Source: a virus
DNA length: 38,588 nucleotides
Virus record (IMG/VR): IMGVR_UViG_3300018916_000004
Location: 1 to 38,588 of that record
Reading direction: 5' to 3' (one strand)
Each line of letters opens with the position of its first letter. The stretch's first letter is position 1. Of this stretch, positions 23,416 to 30,259 are shown in pieces. The notes beneath the pieces are model-generated. The model did not search any database, was not told the origin of the DNA, and saw nothing but the letters and a program-made list of their open reading frames with translations. The translations under genes were made by a program, and so were the position numbers.

Positions 23416-24681
23416 ATGTCTGCCAACTTTAAAATAGTACTCGCTCACAAGCCTAATGCTGATGGCTTGTATGATGTACGACTGCGCATCACCGTAGCGC
23501 GTAAGTCGGTGTATGTTGGCCTCAACATCAGTGTAGCGGCTAAGCATTGGAATGCCAGTGCCTCGTTGGAAAAGGAGAATTGGGTCAAGACGGGCGACCG
23601 GCTAGCCAGCCAGCACAACAGCGACCTGCTGATAGCGCTGCTCGACGCGAAGCGAGTAGCGCGAGCCGTACCTAATGCCTCAGCGCAAGAACTAAAGGTG
23701 GCTTTTCTACGCCGTCACGAACCGGAGGTGCTGACTACCCGCCCGGACTTCGTTGCCTTCCTGCAGCAGAGTGTCGAGGAGGTAGACAAGCCGAACTTTA
23801 CGCAGGGCACCTACGAGCTGCGCCTGGCCGTGGTGAATAAGTTTGCTACCTGGCGCGCTGGCAAGCCGCTACCCTTTAATGAGCTCACTGAAGAAATCAT
23901 CGCTGGCTTTGACGGATACATGCAGCGGGAGCTAGGCAATGGTCCTACGACGCGCCGCAAAAACCTGAAAGTGCTGGGCCTCTACATCGGCCGGGCTATG
24001 CGGGCCAAGCTGCTGAGCAGAGACGAGGATCCCTTGGAAGAGTACACTATGCCCAAAGCCACACCGAAACGGCGCTGGCTGTCGGAGGAAGAATTGCAGG
24101 CCTATGAGCAGGTAGCCCTCACACCGATGCAGCACGTGGCCCGGCTGACGTACTTGACCTGCTTCTACCTACATGGGAGCCGAATCGGGGCGGTGCTTCG
24201 GCTGCGCTGGCGAGACCGGCAATTCGGCCGCGTGGTGTTCGACATGGACAAAGGCGGTATCGAGAAGTCGGTACCGGAATCGGTGCAGCTAACCGCCATC
24301 CTCGACTCGCTACAGCCAGAGCACCCGATGCCAGACGCGTATATATTTCCCTGGCTCGCCAACAACTACGATCAGCTCGATGCCAAGGCCCAGCTGCAGT
24401 GCATCAAGCTAGCCACGGCTAAAGTCAATAAGAACATTTGGCTGGGCGCTATTAAAGCTGGCATCACCAAACGCTTTAGCACGCACTCCTCTCGCCGTAC
24501 GATGGCGACCAAAGCCGACCGGGCCAATGCGGGAGACCTTGGAAAGGTAGGCGGCATTCTAGGCCACAAGCAACGGTCTACAACGGAGATCTATTTGGAC
24601 CACTACAACTCGGTGGAAGTGGACCAGGCCGCGAACGTGGTATATGAGAGCCGGCCACTGCCACTATTGAAGGCCGGGTAA
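23416..24681 (+). CDS. int: Tyrosine recombinase integrase, 421 aa
   Basis: Site-specific integrase. The N-terminal part (residues 1-110) matches the arm-DNA-binding region typical of Bacteroidota integrases (KPNADGLYDVRLRITVARKSVYVGLNISV), then a SAM-like core-binding domain (about 113-215). The catalytic domain has Arg256 (HGSRIGAVLRLRW), His357-x-x-Arg360 (HSSRR), His384 (LGHKQ) and nucleophile Tyr393 (TTEIYLDHY). The length is normal for the family. The stop codon lies within the first GGTAAAACA repeat of the putative attP, as is common when attP lies just after int. Confidence 0.95.
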   Translation: MSANFKIVLAHKPNADGLYDVRLRITVARKSVYVGLNISVAAKHWNASASLEKENWVKTGDRLASQHNSDLLIALLDAKRVARAVPNASAQELKVAFLRRHEPEVLTTRPDFVAFLQQSVEEVDKPNFTQGTYELRLAVVNKFATWRAGKPLPFNELTEEIIAGFDGYMQRELGNGPTTRRKNLKVLGLYIGRAMRAKLLSRDEDPLEEYTMPKATPKRRWLSEEELQAYEQVALTPMQHVARLTYLTCFYLHGSRIGAVLRLRWRDRQFGRVVFDMDKGGIEKSVPESVQLTAILDSLQPEHPMPDAYIFPWLANNYDQLDAKAQLQCIKLATAKVNKNIWLGAIKAGITKRFSTHSSRRTMATKADRANAGDLGKVGGILGHKQRSTTEIYLDHYNSVEVDQAANVVYESRPLPLLKAG

Positions 24682-24797
24682 AACATAGGTAAAACAAACG
24701 CTGAACACCACCGGACAAACAGCGACTACTCGAGCAGCTGCGAGTCGTCGAAGCACTGAACAAATGGTGTTCACTAGGTATGTTCATAAATGGTAGT

Positions 24798-24812
24798 TCC
24801 TGCAGCTCCACA
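24798..24812 (+). other. Possible ssrA (tmRNA) or tRNA 3' end at the attP core
   Basis: TTCCTGCAGCTCCAC ends in CAGCTCCAC, which equals the acceptor 3' strand and discriminator of many tmRNAs (5' GGGGCTG pairs with CAGCTCC). It is followed after 10 bases by an intrinsic terminator, as after a host RNA gene. This fits integration into the 3' end of ssrA or a tRNA. Only the last few bases of the RNA gene are present, so this is tentative. Confidence 0.4.
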
Positions 24813-24822
24813 ACACCCCGCT

Positions 24823-24864
24823 AAAAACCCCTTTAACGCCTCGTTAGAGGGGTTTTTGTTTTTT
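24823..24864 (+). terminator. Strong intrinsic terminator after integrase
   Basis: A 10-bp outer stem AAAAACCCCT (24823-24832) / AGGGGTTTTT (24848-24857), with an inner TTAACG/CGTTAG stem and a CCT loop, is followed by GTTTTTT on the plus strand. It ends the repressor-integrase unit, and may be the terminator of the host RNA gene carried by the attachment core. Confidence 0.85.
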
Positions 24865-24940
24865 CAGGTAAAACATGGGTAAAACATTCCCTTGTCATTC
24901 ACTCACGCCTTACTTTCAGTCTTGACTTTTGCGCATCATC

Positions 24941-25216
24941 ATGGAATCAACAGATGAGCTTTTGTACGGCCAGGGAGTAGCCGACAGATTGCAGGCGTTC
25001 ATGAAAGAGGCCTGGGTAATTGAAGAGAGACACCGGCCTTTTTTCAGGGAAACGCCCTCTCAATATTCTCCCGCTGGAGTGGAGGTGCCCTCAGACATTA
25101 GTGAGTTTTACACACTCACTTACACTGGTGCAGGTGCTTCGCTCGCTACTTCGCCAAATCTGCCCATCCACATTGATGACGAACTGAGGGAAGCGTTTAA
25201 AAGAGTTTTCAGCTAA
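24941..25216 (+). CDS. Hypothetical accessory protein, 91 aa
   Basis: A 91-residue acidic protein (MESTDELLYGQGVADRLQAFMKEAWVIEERHRPFF...), with a PSDISEFYTLTYTGAGASLATSPNLPIHIDDELREAFKRVF C-terminus. It has no motif I recognise. It lies just outside the att region on the plus strand and converges on the 84-aa gene, ending 18 bases from it. This is the usual place for lysogenic-conversion or cargo genes next to an attachment site, so it may be expressed from the prophage. Confidence 0.5.
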   Translation: MESTDELLYGQGVADRLQAFMKEAWVIEERHRPFFRETPSQYSPAGVEVPSDISEFYTLTYTGAGASLATSPNLPIHIDDELREAFKRVFS

Positions 25217-25234
25217 CAGCTTAGTAGGAAGAGA

Positions 25235-25489
25235 CTATAACTTTGGTATCTCAATCCAATCCAGATACGGATTGAGTAGCGCCGTGCTATTAAACGTACG
25301 GCAGGTGTGTACATGGTTGGCCTCCGCATCATAGTACAGCTCGGCAAAGAAAGTCCCCATGTGGTAGAGGTTGATATAGTCGCCGTGCTCGCCGTATCGA
25401 TTGGTTAGAAAGGTGCCCTCAAAAACAACAAGGCCGATCTGGGCCTGGAGCGGAAGTTGATTGAATGTGTAGATGGAGGGCATTGGCAT
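25235..25489 (-). CDS. Hypothetical accessory protein, 84 aa
   Basis: The start at 25489 (MPMPSIYTFNQLPLQAQIG) or two codons later is used; the frame above it is inside a terminator stem. The 84-residue product contains TNRYGEHGDYINLYHMGTFFAELYYDAEANHVHTCRTF, then STALLNPYLDWIEIPKL. I recall similar small proteins ('I-LY----F--E-YY') in chromosomes of Cytophagales, with unknown function. It starts right after the lysis-operon terminator, so it is expected to have its own promoter or to rely on read-through. Confidence 0.55.
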   Translation of the reverse strand: MPMPSIYTFNQLPLQAQIGLVVFEGTFLTNRYGEHGDYINLYHMGTFFAELYYDAEANHVHTCRTFNSTALLNPYLDWIEIPKL

Positions 25490-25493
25490 ACCC

Positions 25494-25536
25494 AAAAATA
25501 GAAGAAGCCCCAACATTAGTCGGGGCTTCTTCTATT
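25494..25536 (-). terminator. Strong terminator at end of the lysis operon
   Basis: A perfect 15-bp stem: AATAGAAGAAGCCCC (25497-25511) pairs with GGGGCTTCTTCTATT (25522-25536) around a 10-base loop. On the minus strand it ends in TATTTTTG. It follows the 122-aa membrane protein gene by 42 bases. Confidence 0.88.
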
Positions 25537-25578
25537 GGCGGATGCGGTACCAGCCAGGGCGGGCGCGGCGCTTCTGTT

Positions 25579-25947
25579 TCATCGTGGCCGGCGTAGGTAG
25601 CGGTACAATGGCTCGAATACCACACGCCGCACGGCAATAGCAACGACAGCCCACCAACGCCACGGCCCGGACCAGCTCACGAGCAACAGCGCCACGTCAG
25701 CGCAGAGCCAGGTAAGCAGATTGGAGAAATGCCAGGCATCGGTTATGCCAACAAAGACTGTCACTGCACCTGGAAATCGGGGGCCTAATGCTTTCTGACC
25801 ACCGCGATACTTCAGGCGCCAGCTGTCACGGGCATCCCACCACGCGCCCCACAGGGCTAAACAGCTAGGTGTATGGCTCAACGCCTCATGTACGGCCCGC
25901 GACAGACCGGCAACGAACAGCAGGATAGGTAGGATTGGGCCACTCAT
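25579..25947 (-). CDS. Membrane protein at end of lysis cassette, 122 aa
   Basis: A 122-residue protein with a hydrophobic N-terminus (MSGPILPILLFVAGLSRAVHEAL), a middle amphipathic part (WGAWWDARDSWRLKYRGG) and two further hydrophobic stretches (FSNLLTWLCADVALLLVSW and WWAVVAIAVRRVVF), ending in RYLRRPR. Two to three transmembrane helices are likely. It overlaps the 80-aa gene by 4 bases. It may be a holin, an antiholin or a small accessory; nothing in the sequence decides. Confidence 0.6.
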   Translation of the reverse strand: MSGPILPILLFVAGLSRAVHEALSHTPSCLALWGAWWDARDSWRLKYRGGQKALGPRFPGAVTVFVGITDAWHFSNLLTWLCADVALLLVSWSGPWRWWAVVAIAVRRVVFEPLYRYLRRPR

Positions 25948-26186
25948 CGGCGCAGGTTGGCTGCTTTGCGGGCTTCAGCTTCGCGCTTTTTACGGCGGGT
26001 ATTCACTACAATGTCACCTATGACGGCACCGGCACCAAGGCCAGCGCCGACAGCTGCGGCTATATAAGCACTGTTGCCGTCACCGTGGGATATATTGTCA
26101 AGTGCGCCGTAGGTAGCACAGACTAAGGCAATGAAAAAAAGGGCAAGGCCTGCAAAGAGGCCGCCGGTGCTCAGGTTCTTGATCAT
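25944..26186 (-). CDS. Small two-helix membrane protein (holin candidate), 80 aa
   Basis: The start at 26186 (MIKNLSTGGLFAGLALFFIAL) is chosen because the longer frame above it lies over the endolysin gene. Two transmembrane helices (residues ~8-28 and ~43-62, with SAYIAAAVGAGLGAGAVIGDIVV) are followed by a basic tail (NTRRKKREAEARKAANLRR). The size, two-helix topology and charged C-terminus fit a class II-type holin. It sits just after the endolysin gene, but other holin candidates are nearby, so the role is not settled. Confidence 0.55.
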   Translation of the reverse strand: MIKNLSTGGLFAGLALFFIALVCATYGALDNISHGDGNSAYIAAAVGAGLGAGAVIGDIVVNTRRKKREAEARKAANLRR

Positions 26187-26217
26187 GGCTATGAGTTGAA
26201 AAGGAAAAGTTAAAGGA

Positions 26218-26766
26218 TTAGACCACGTTGGTAGCGACGATGCCATCAGCCCCGACGAACACCCGGCGCACGTTGGCGGGCTGCTGCTTGGTCCACTTCG
26301 GCCGGCGAGCACCGAGAAAGGGGAAGGTGCCGGAGCGTGATTTCGGAAAGCGGACGATGCACACCACATTCCCTTGATTGCCTCCGATGACATGAAAGTG
26401 GGTAGCGTCCTCACCTACATACAGCCCGACATGCCCACCACCGGCACGACCAAACACCAGCACGTCGCCGAGCATAGGCTCCTTGGCTTCTTCACCGAAA
26501 GTGAGCCACTGCTTTGCGCGGAGCAGCATCTTTGGTAGAGGCCAGCCCGCTTCGTAGGCACAGACACCCGCAAACAGGCCACACCAAGGAATCTCATCTG
26601 CCGTATAATCCCGCTGCAGGTTGACTTTGGCAGCCCACTTTAGGATCTCTTTATTGTTCGTCGCACCAAGGATTTCACGGGTGCCGAACTTAGCTAGGGC
26701 CTGGAGCAGCATTTTCGGGCCGGACTCACTGGCCAGGTACTGATACTTTTTAGGAAGCGTAACCAT
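26218..26766 (-). CDS. CHAP/NlpC-P60-like endolysin (TIGR02594-type), 182 aa
   Basis: Cell-wall hydrolase. The papain-like Cys-His pattern is visible: Cys62 in EIPWCGLFAGVCAYEAGW, His112 in RAGGGHVGLYVGED, and GGNQGN (128-133) after it. This is the layout of the TIGR02594 family of small phage and prophage peptidoglycan amidases/peptidases. No signal peptide is seen, so export should depend on a holin. The gene starts on the last base of the 151-aa membrane protein gene and follows the spanin candidate, giving a compact lysis cassette. Confidence 0.85.
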   Translation of the reverse strand: MVTLPKKYQYLASESGPKMLLQALAKFGTREILGATNNKEILKWAAKVNLQRDYTADEIPWCGLFAGVCAYEAGWPLPKMLLRAKQWLTFGEEAKEPMLGDVLVFGRAGGGHVGLYVGEDATHFHVIGGNQGNVVCIVRFPKSRSGTFPFLGARRPKWTKQQPANVRRVFVGADGIVATNVV

Positions 26767-27221
26767 TATTCCGTTGGTTGAGGATGTTGGGGATTAGATG
26801 TGCCGGAGAAGTTGGCATCGCCGGCGACATCAATTTTGGCCGTGCCCGCTTTGATTTCCGTGTCGGGTACCGTCTTATTGAGTTGCACCGTCTTGTAGGT
26901 GTCCGCGAGCTTGCCTAATCCAAGCAGCGCACCGATCAGCGTGAGGTTGGCGATTAGCACATACTCGGGGGGCCAAGTCGATACCTGCACACCATTGAGC
27001 ACAGAAGGGGCCGTATGCGCTGCTCGTAGTTCGAGGTAAAGTGTGACGCCTACCACGGCAAACGTGGTGAGCAAGCGCGGGCTGAAGCGGTTGTTTTCCA
27101 CCACCGAGTTCAGCGTCAGCTCACTGAGCCGCTTGCGCGCTGGAGCCAGTAGCCAGAAGAGCACCAGGGCCAGCGCGCCCCAGAACAATATCGCCTGCCA
27201 ATGATCTAGTAGCGCCTTCAT
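26766..27221 (-). CDS. Membrane protein with three TM helices (holin candidate), 151 aa
   Basis: Hydrophobic stretches at residues ~8-26 (WQAILFWGALALVLFWLLA), ~50-64 (LLTTFAVVGVTLYLEL) and ~87-105 (YVLIANLTLIGALLGLGKL) are followed by a hydrophilic C-terminus of about 45 residues (NKTVPDTEIKAGTAKIDVAGDANFSG). This could be a holin or a membrane pore-regulating protein. It overlaps the spanin candidate by 4 bases and is immediately upstream of the endolysin. Confidence 0.6.
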   Translation of the reverse strand: MKALLDHWQAILFWGALALVLFWLLAPARKRLSELTLNSVVENNRFSPRLLTTFAVVGVTLYLELRAAHTAPSVLNGVQVSTWPPEYVLIANLTLIGALLGLGKLADTYKTVQLNKTVPDTEIKAGTAKIDVAGDANFSGTSNPQHPQPTE

Positions 27222-27925
27222 CGGGCAGGGCCTGCATCACGCAGGCGTAGGTAGGTAAGCCACACAGTCAGGCTAGCGAAAACCACCATGAGCCAAAACC
27301 ACTTGTCGCGCCACCAGACCGGGGCGGGTATGACCACGAGGCGGCCATTCTGGTGCTCGGTGATTTGAGCATCGTACTTCACTGTCTCCGCCCCTTTGCG
27401 CCAGGTAAAGCCGTAGCGTCCGTTCTGGCCGCGCTTGATCTCCACCGTGATGTCGTACTCGGCAAAGCGGATCACGGTGTCGGGCAAACAGGCGCGGGCA
27501 TTGAAGGCGCGCAAGATGCCGGCGCGCAGCCGAGCCACCTCAGCCCGCAGCTCACTATCGGCACGCTCTTTCTGCACGAGTGCTTCCAGCGCATAGAGCA
27601 GGGAATCCCTTTCCGTCACGTTGCGGACGGTATCAGCGCGCACGGGCACCTCCACATAGACGGTCTTACCTGGTAGCGTTATAGTTTTGGTTTGCGTGAT
27701 AATGCGCGTTGTCTGCCGGCCAGGGTATTTCTGAAGCAGCACGTCGAGCATGTCTAGCTCATCGTTGGGCAAGTAGGCACCCGTGGCCGTATCCGGCGGC
27801 ACGGGTGGCGACTGCTTCAAATCTTTGAGGTAACGGCGCCACTGGCGCTGACGGGTAAGCTCCGGGGAGCAGCTGCTGCTCAGCAGCAAGACCAGGCTAA
27901 CGAATAGCGGGAAAAGGCGTGTCAT
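27218..27925 (-). CDS. Unimolecular spanin candidate (lipoprotein with C-terminal TM), 235 aa
   Basis: Disrupts the outer membrane at the end of lysis if the call is right. The N-terminus (MTRLFPLFVSLVLLLSSSCSPE) is a lipoprotein signal with the lipidated Cys at residue 19. The C-terminus carries a transmembrane helix (WFWLMVVFASLTVWLTYLRL, about 208-227) with an Arg-rich end. An outer-membrane lipid anchor at one end and an inner-membrane helix at the other, with a periplasmic part of about 185 residues between, is the arrangement of u-spanins such as T1 gp11. It is longer than T1 gp11. The lysis-cassette position supports it. Confidence 0.7.
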   Translation of the reverse strand: MTRLFPLFVSLVLLLSSSCSPELTRQRQWRRYLKDLKQSPPVPPDTATGAYLPNDELDMLDVLLQKYPGRQTTRIITQTKTITLPGKTVYVEVPVRADTVRNVTERDSLLYALEALVQKERADSELRAEVARLRAGILRAFNARACLPDTVIRFAEYDITVEIKRGQNGRYGFTWRKGAETVKYDAQITEHQNGRLVVIPAPVWWRDKWFWLMVVFASLTVWLTYLRLRDAGPAR

Positions 27926-27936
27926 AGTGGAAAGGC

Positions 27937-28233
27937 TTAGCGGGGCGTGGGCATGGTTTTCAGGCGGTCGATTTGCACTTCCATCTCCGCGAGCTTGGCA
28001 GCGCGGGCCTGTTCGAAGGAAGCCAGTCGAGCGGCGGCATCCGCATCACGTTTGGCCTTGTCCGCTTCCAGGGCCTCAACGCGGCGCACGATGGAGGCAG
28101 TGGTCGTTTCAAGTGCGCCGAATTTGTAGGAGTAGGTAGCGAGGCTACCGCCAATGCTAAGCGCAAGGCTGAGGGCTGGAATGAGCCACGCGGGTGTACT
28201 AGGTTTTTCGGGGGCTGGTGGCGTGGCAGGCAT
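27937..28233 (-). CDS. TM plus coiled-coil protein, 98 aa
   Basis: The start at 28233 (MPATPPAPEKPSTPAWLIPALSLALSI) is preferred; the longer frame runs back into the connector gene. A Pro-rich N-terminus is followed by a hydrophobic helix (residues ~16-37, WLIPALSLALSIGGSLATYSY) and then a long heptad-like helix (GALETTTASIVRRVEALEADKAKRDADAAARLASFEQARAAKLAEMEVQIDRL). Such small TM/coiled-coil proteins can be lysis accessories (antiholin or inner-membrane spanin-like). It ends 11 bases before the spanin candidate. Confidence 0.6.
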   Translation of the reverse strand: MPATPPAPEKPSTPAWLIPALSLALSIGGSLATYSYKFGALETTTASIVRRVEALEADKAKRDADAAARLASFEQARAAKLAEMEVQIDRLKTMPTPR

Positions 28234-28270
28234 GGTGAAAGGCGAGAGAGAGTAAAGCAGACAAGTAGAA

Positions 28271-28906
28271 TTACCGCCGGCGATGAGGGTCGTAGTGGTA
28301 AGGGTCGTAGTGGTCGGGTGGGCCAATAGCCTGCACGACGACAGTAGGAGTGCGGGGCGACTCGGGGCCGGTACCGCAGTGAGAAGCGGGGGGATAGAAG
28401 CCGAGGAAGTCAACGGCGCCCACGGTGATGAGCCAGGTGCGCAGCTCGGCCTCGTAGCTCAGCGCCTCGCCGTCGTAGATGCTGGCCTGTTGTGCCAGGG
28501 TGCGGCTGTCAATAGGCTCGGAACTCTTATCCGTCTTGCGCACCCAACCGTGGGAGGTGGGCGTCGTCTGCGAGAAAGGCAGGTACTGAGCCAGTGAGGC
28601 ATAGATTAGGCCCGGCAAGATCATGTCCCGCAGCTTTTGCCAGCTACCCACCAGCGGGGCCAGTAGTGGTAGATCTGCCGCAGGTAGTGAAGGGGTGGCG
28701 GCTAGCGCCTTCTTGCGGGCGTCGATGGCAGCCTGTTCGGCTTCCACGCGGAGTACAAGCTCTGTGTAGAGAAGCAGCCCTAGTATGGGCTTCAGCCGGC
28801 GCTGGGCCCGTAGCATAGCCGATTCGATGCGCTCCGCATCGAGGGAGGGTGGCAGCGCCGGGTATGGGGCTTTGAAATCTTCTTTAGAAAATAGTAGCGT
28901 TTCCAT
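28271..28906 (-). CDS. Putative head-tail connector, 211 aa
   Basis: A 211-residue protein (METLLFSKEDFKAPYPALPPSLDAERIESAMLRAQRRLKPIL...), mostly helical, ending in a His/Pro/Tyr-rich tail (PDHYDPYHYDPHRRR). The position directly after the portal and the pattern of a short N-terminal strand, then helices with L-P-L, resemble head-tail adaptor proteins of Bacteroidota siphophages (DUF6712-like in my recollection). The repetitive HYDPYHYDP end could bind metal, or could be an artefact of repeat expansion. Confidence 0.55.
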   Translation of the reverse strand: METLLFSKEDFKAPYPALPPSLDAERIESAMLRAQRRLKPILGLLLYTELVLRVEAEQAAIDARKKALAATPSLPAADLPLLAPLVGSWQKLRDMILPGLIYASLAQYLPFSQTTPTSHGWVRKTDKSSEPIDSRTLAQQASIYDGEALSYEAELRTWLITVGAVDFLGFYPPASHCGTGPESPRTPTVVVQAIGPPDHYDPYHYDPHRRR

Positions 28907-28916
28907 AGGAGAGGAG

Positions 28917-30236
28917 TTATTCAGCTGGTGGGGCTTCTTCGGCGCCAGGCGTCAGGCGCGCCTCGCCACCAGGAATACCAGGCAGATTGACGAGGGACAG
29001 AATCTGGTTAATGCTCATGGCATTGAGCACCTTGGTTTGCGTGATCGGCGAAAGGGCTTTCAGCGCATTGATCGTTTTCTCTGTATCCGTGGGCACATCC
29101 TGCACGGGTAGCAGCGAAAGGTTCTGAATAGAGAAGTCTCCACTAGGGCAGATGGGTGTGCCGTCCGCAGTGCGGAAGTTTTTGAACACGGAAGCGTATA
29201 GCGTCTCGATAGCCCGCTGATCGGTGTTAACCACCATGTTCTGCACGAACTTCGTAGCGTCCTCAAACTCCTGTGAGGTGCCCAGCTTGCCCGCGGTGGA
29301 CTCGCCGTAGCAGATATCAGGAATCTGGAACACGGCCCGAATGTCTTTCTTCAACGTTTCGCCATCCTTGGCATACCGCTCCGAGGCGTTAGGGGCCTGG
29401 AACGTATCTACATCTGGCTTCTGGTCCCGGCTCTTGGCGTACTGAAGCAGTACGCGCCCACCTGTGGGGCCCACAAATTGGCCGTACTTGGCACCGTTGG
29501 CATCTTTTACCGCCTGCGAAGGGTTATCCTCGCCATACTCGGTGATCATGGTTTTATCCGAGTAGCCGCTGTTTACATCGGTGCGTCGACTGAGCTTGAT
29601 CAGGCCGTCCGTTTCGATGTCCACGAGCACCGAAGTGAAGATGGGCTCCGGGTGGAACCCGTCTTCACCTGGGCGCTGGTGGAAGTAGTAGGCGACTTCG
29701 CCCGGATAGGCCTCGATACCGCCTTCCCACGCAAGAATGCGCGCGGCCCGCTCTTCGTTGGGCTCCTCTGGGTCGTACACCAGCCGGGGCGTGGGCTTGT
29801 TGGTTTTCTTGCCGGCTACCGGCGTATGCTTTTGAAAGACCACGTGTACCTCGCCCCGGTCGTTGGGCGTGCCCGGACGCCACTGGGCAAAGGGCAGGTG
29901 CAACACCTCGACCACTTCGCCCAGGGCGTTGAAATTGAGCAGCATCTGGAAGCCTTCCGGCTCTGCCAGATCCAGGCTGTGCAGGCGCAACAGCGCGTCC
30001 ACCGTCTGCCCCTTCCCGTTGATAACGGCTTTGTAGAAATCCGCATCCTTAAAGCCATTGCCTTCGATGAACTTGGCTTTGGTCGCCACGCACACCGTCG
30101 CCACACCACTGGCCCGCACCAGCTGGTGCAGGCGTTGCGGCTCCTTGTCATCAGTGCCCCACTTTAAATAGGTTTTGACGGTAACGGAACGCGGCGCGGC
30201 GGGCGCAGTGGCAGTGATGATGCTTTTCTCCAACAC
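28917..30236 (-). CDS. Portal protein, 439 aa
   Basis: Forms the dodecameric DNA entry vertex. A 439-residue protein (MLEKSIITATAPAAPRSVTVKTYLKWGTDD...) with portal-type features: an N-terminal domain with VRASGVATVCVATKAKFIEGNGF, a beta-rich wing region, and a long C-terminal helical segment (TLKKDIRAVFQIPDICYGESTAGKLGTSQEFEDATKFVQNMVVNTDQRAIETLYASVFKNF), the block in which many SPP1/HK97-like portals end. It is followed by a helical tail (KTINALKALSPITQTKVLNAMSINQILSLVNL). It is preceded by the capsid-region genes and followed by the connector. Confidence 0.75.
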   Translation of the reverse strand: MLEKSIITATAPAAPRSVTVKTYLKWGTDDKEPQRLHQLVRASGVATVCVATKAKFIEGNGFKDADFYKAVINGKGQTVDALLRLHSLDLAEPEGFQMLLNFNALGEVVEVLHLPFAQWRPGTPNDRGEVHVVFQKHTPVAGKKTNKPTPRLVYDPEEPNEERAARILAWEGGIEAYPGEVAYYFHQRPGEDGFHPEPIFTSVLVDIETDGLIKLSRRTDVNSGYSDKTMITEYGEDNPSQAVKDANGAKYGQFVGPTGGRVLLQYAKSRDQKPDVDTFQAPNASERYAKDGETLKKDIRAVFQIPDICYGESTAGKLGTSQEFEDATKFVQNMVVNTDQRAIETLYASVFKNFRTADGTPICPSGDFSIQNLSLLPVQDVPTDTEKTINALKALSPITQTKVLNAMSINQILSLVNLPGIPGGEARLTPGAEEAPPAE

Positions 30237-30259
30237 GAGAAGGGGCAGCTAGTGGTGAA

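Larger units (their letters stand above)
24677..24886. other. Putative attP region with paired integrase arm sites
   Basis: GGTAAAACA occurs as 11-bp-spaced pairs at 24677-24685 and 24688-24696, and again at 24867-24875 and 24878-24886, flanking a 170-bp core. The core holds inverted words (TGAACACCA at 24702-24710 and TGGTGTTCA at 24765-24773; CGACTACTCG and CGAGTCGTCG at 24723-24750), then TTCCTGCAGCTCCAC at 24798-24812 and a strong terminator. The layout is that of a lambda-type attP. No gene is seen from 24682 to 24940. Confidence 0.65.

Noticed and set aside
24677-24940. Full-length tRNA or tmRNA gene in the attachment region
   Set aside because: No cloverleaf or T-loop (GTTCGA) is visible; only a possible 3' tip exists.
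29478-30167. Long plus-strand open frame of 229 codons
   Set aside because: It lies antisense within the portal gene, whose frame has clear protein features; long antisense frames are expected at this GC content.
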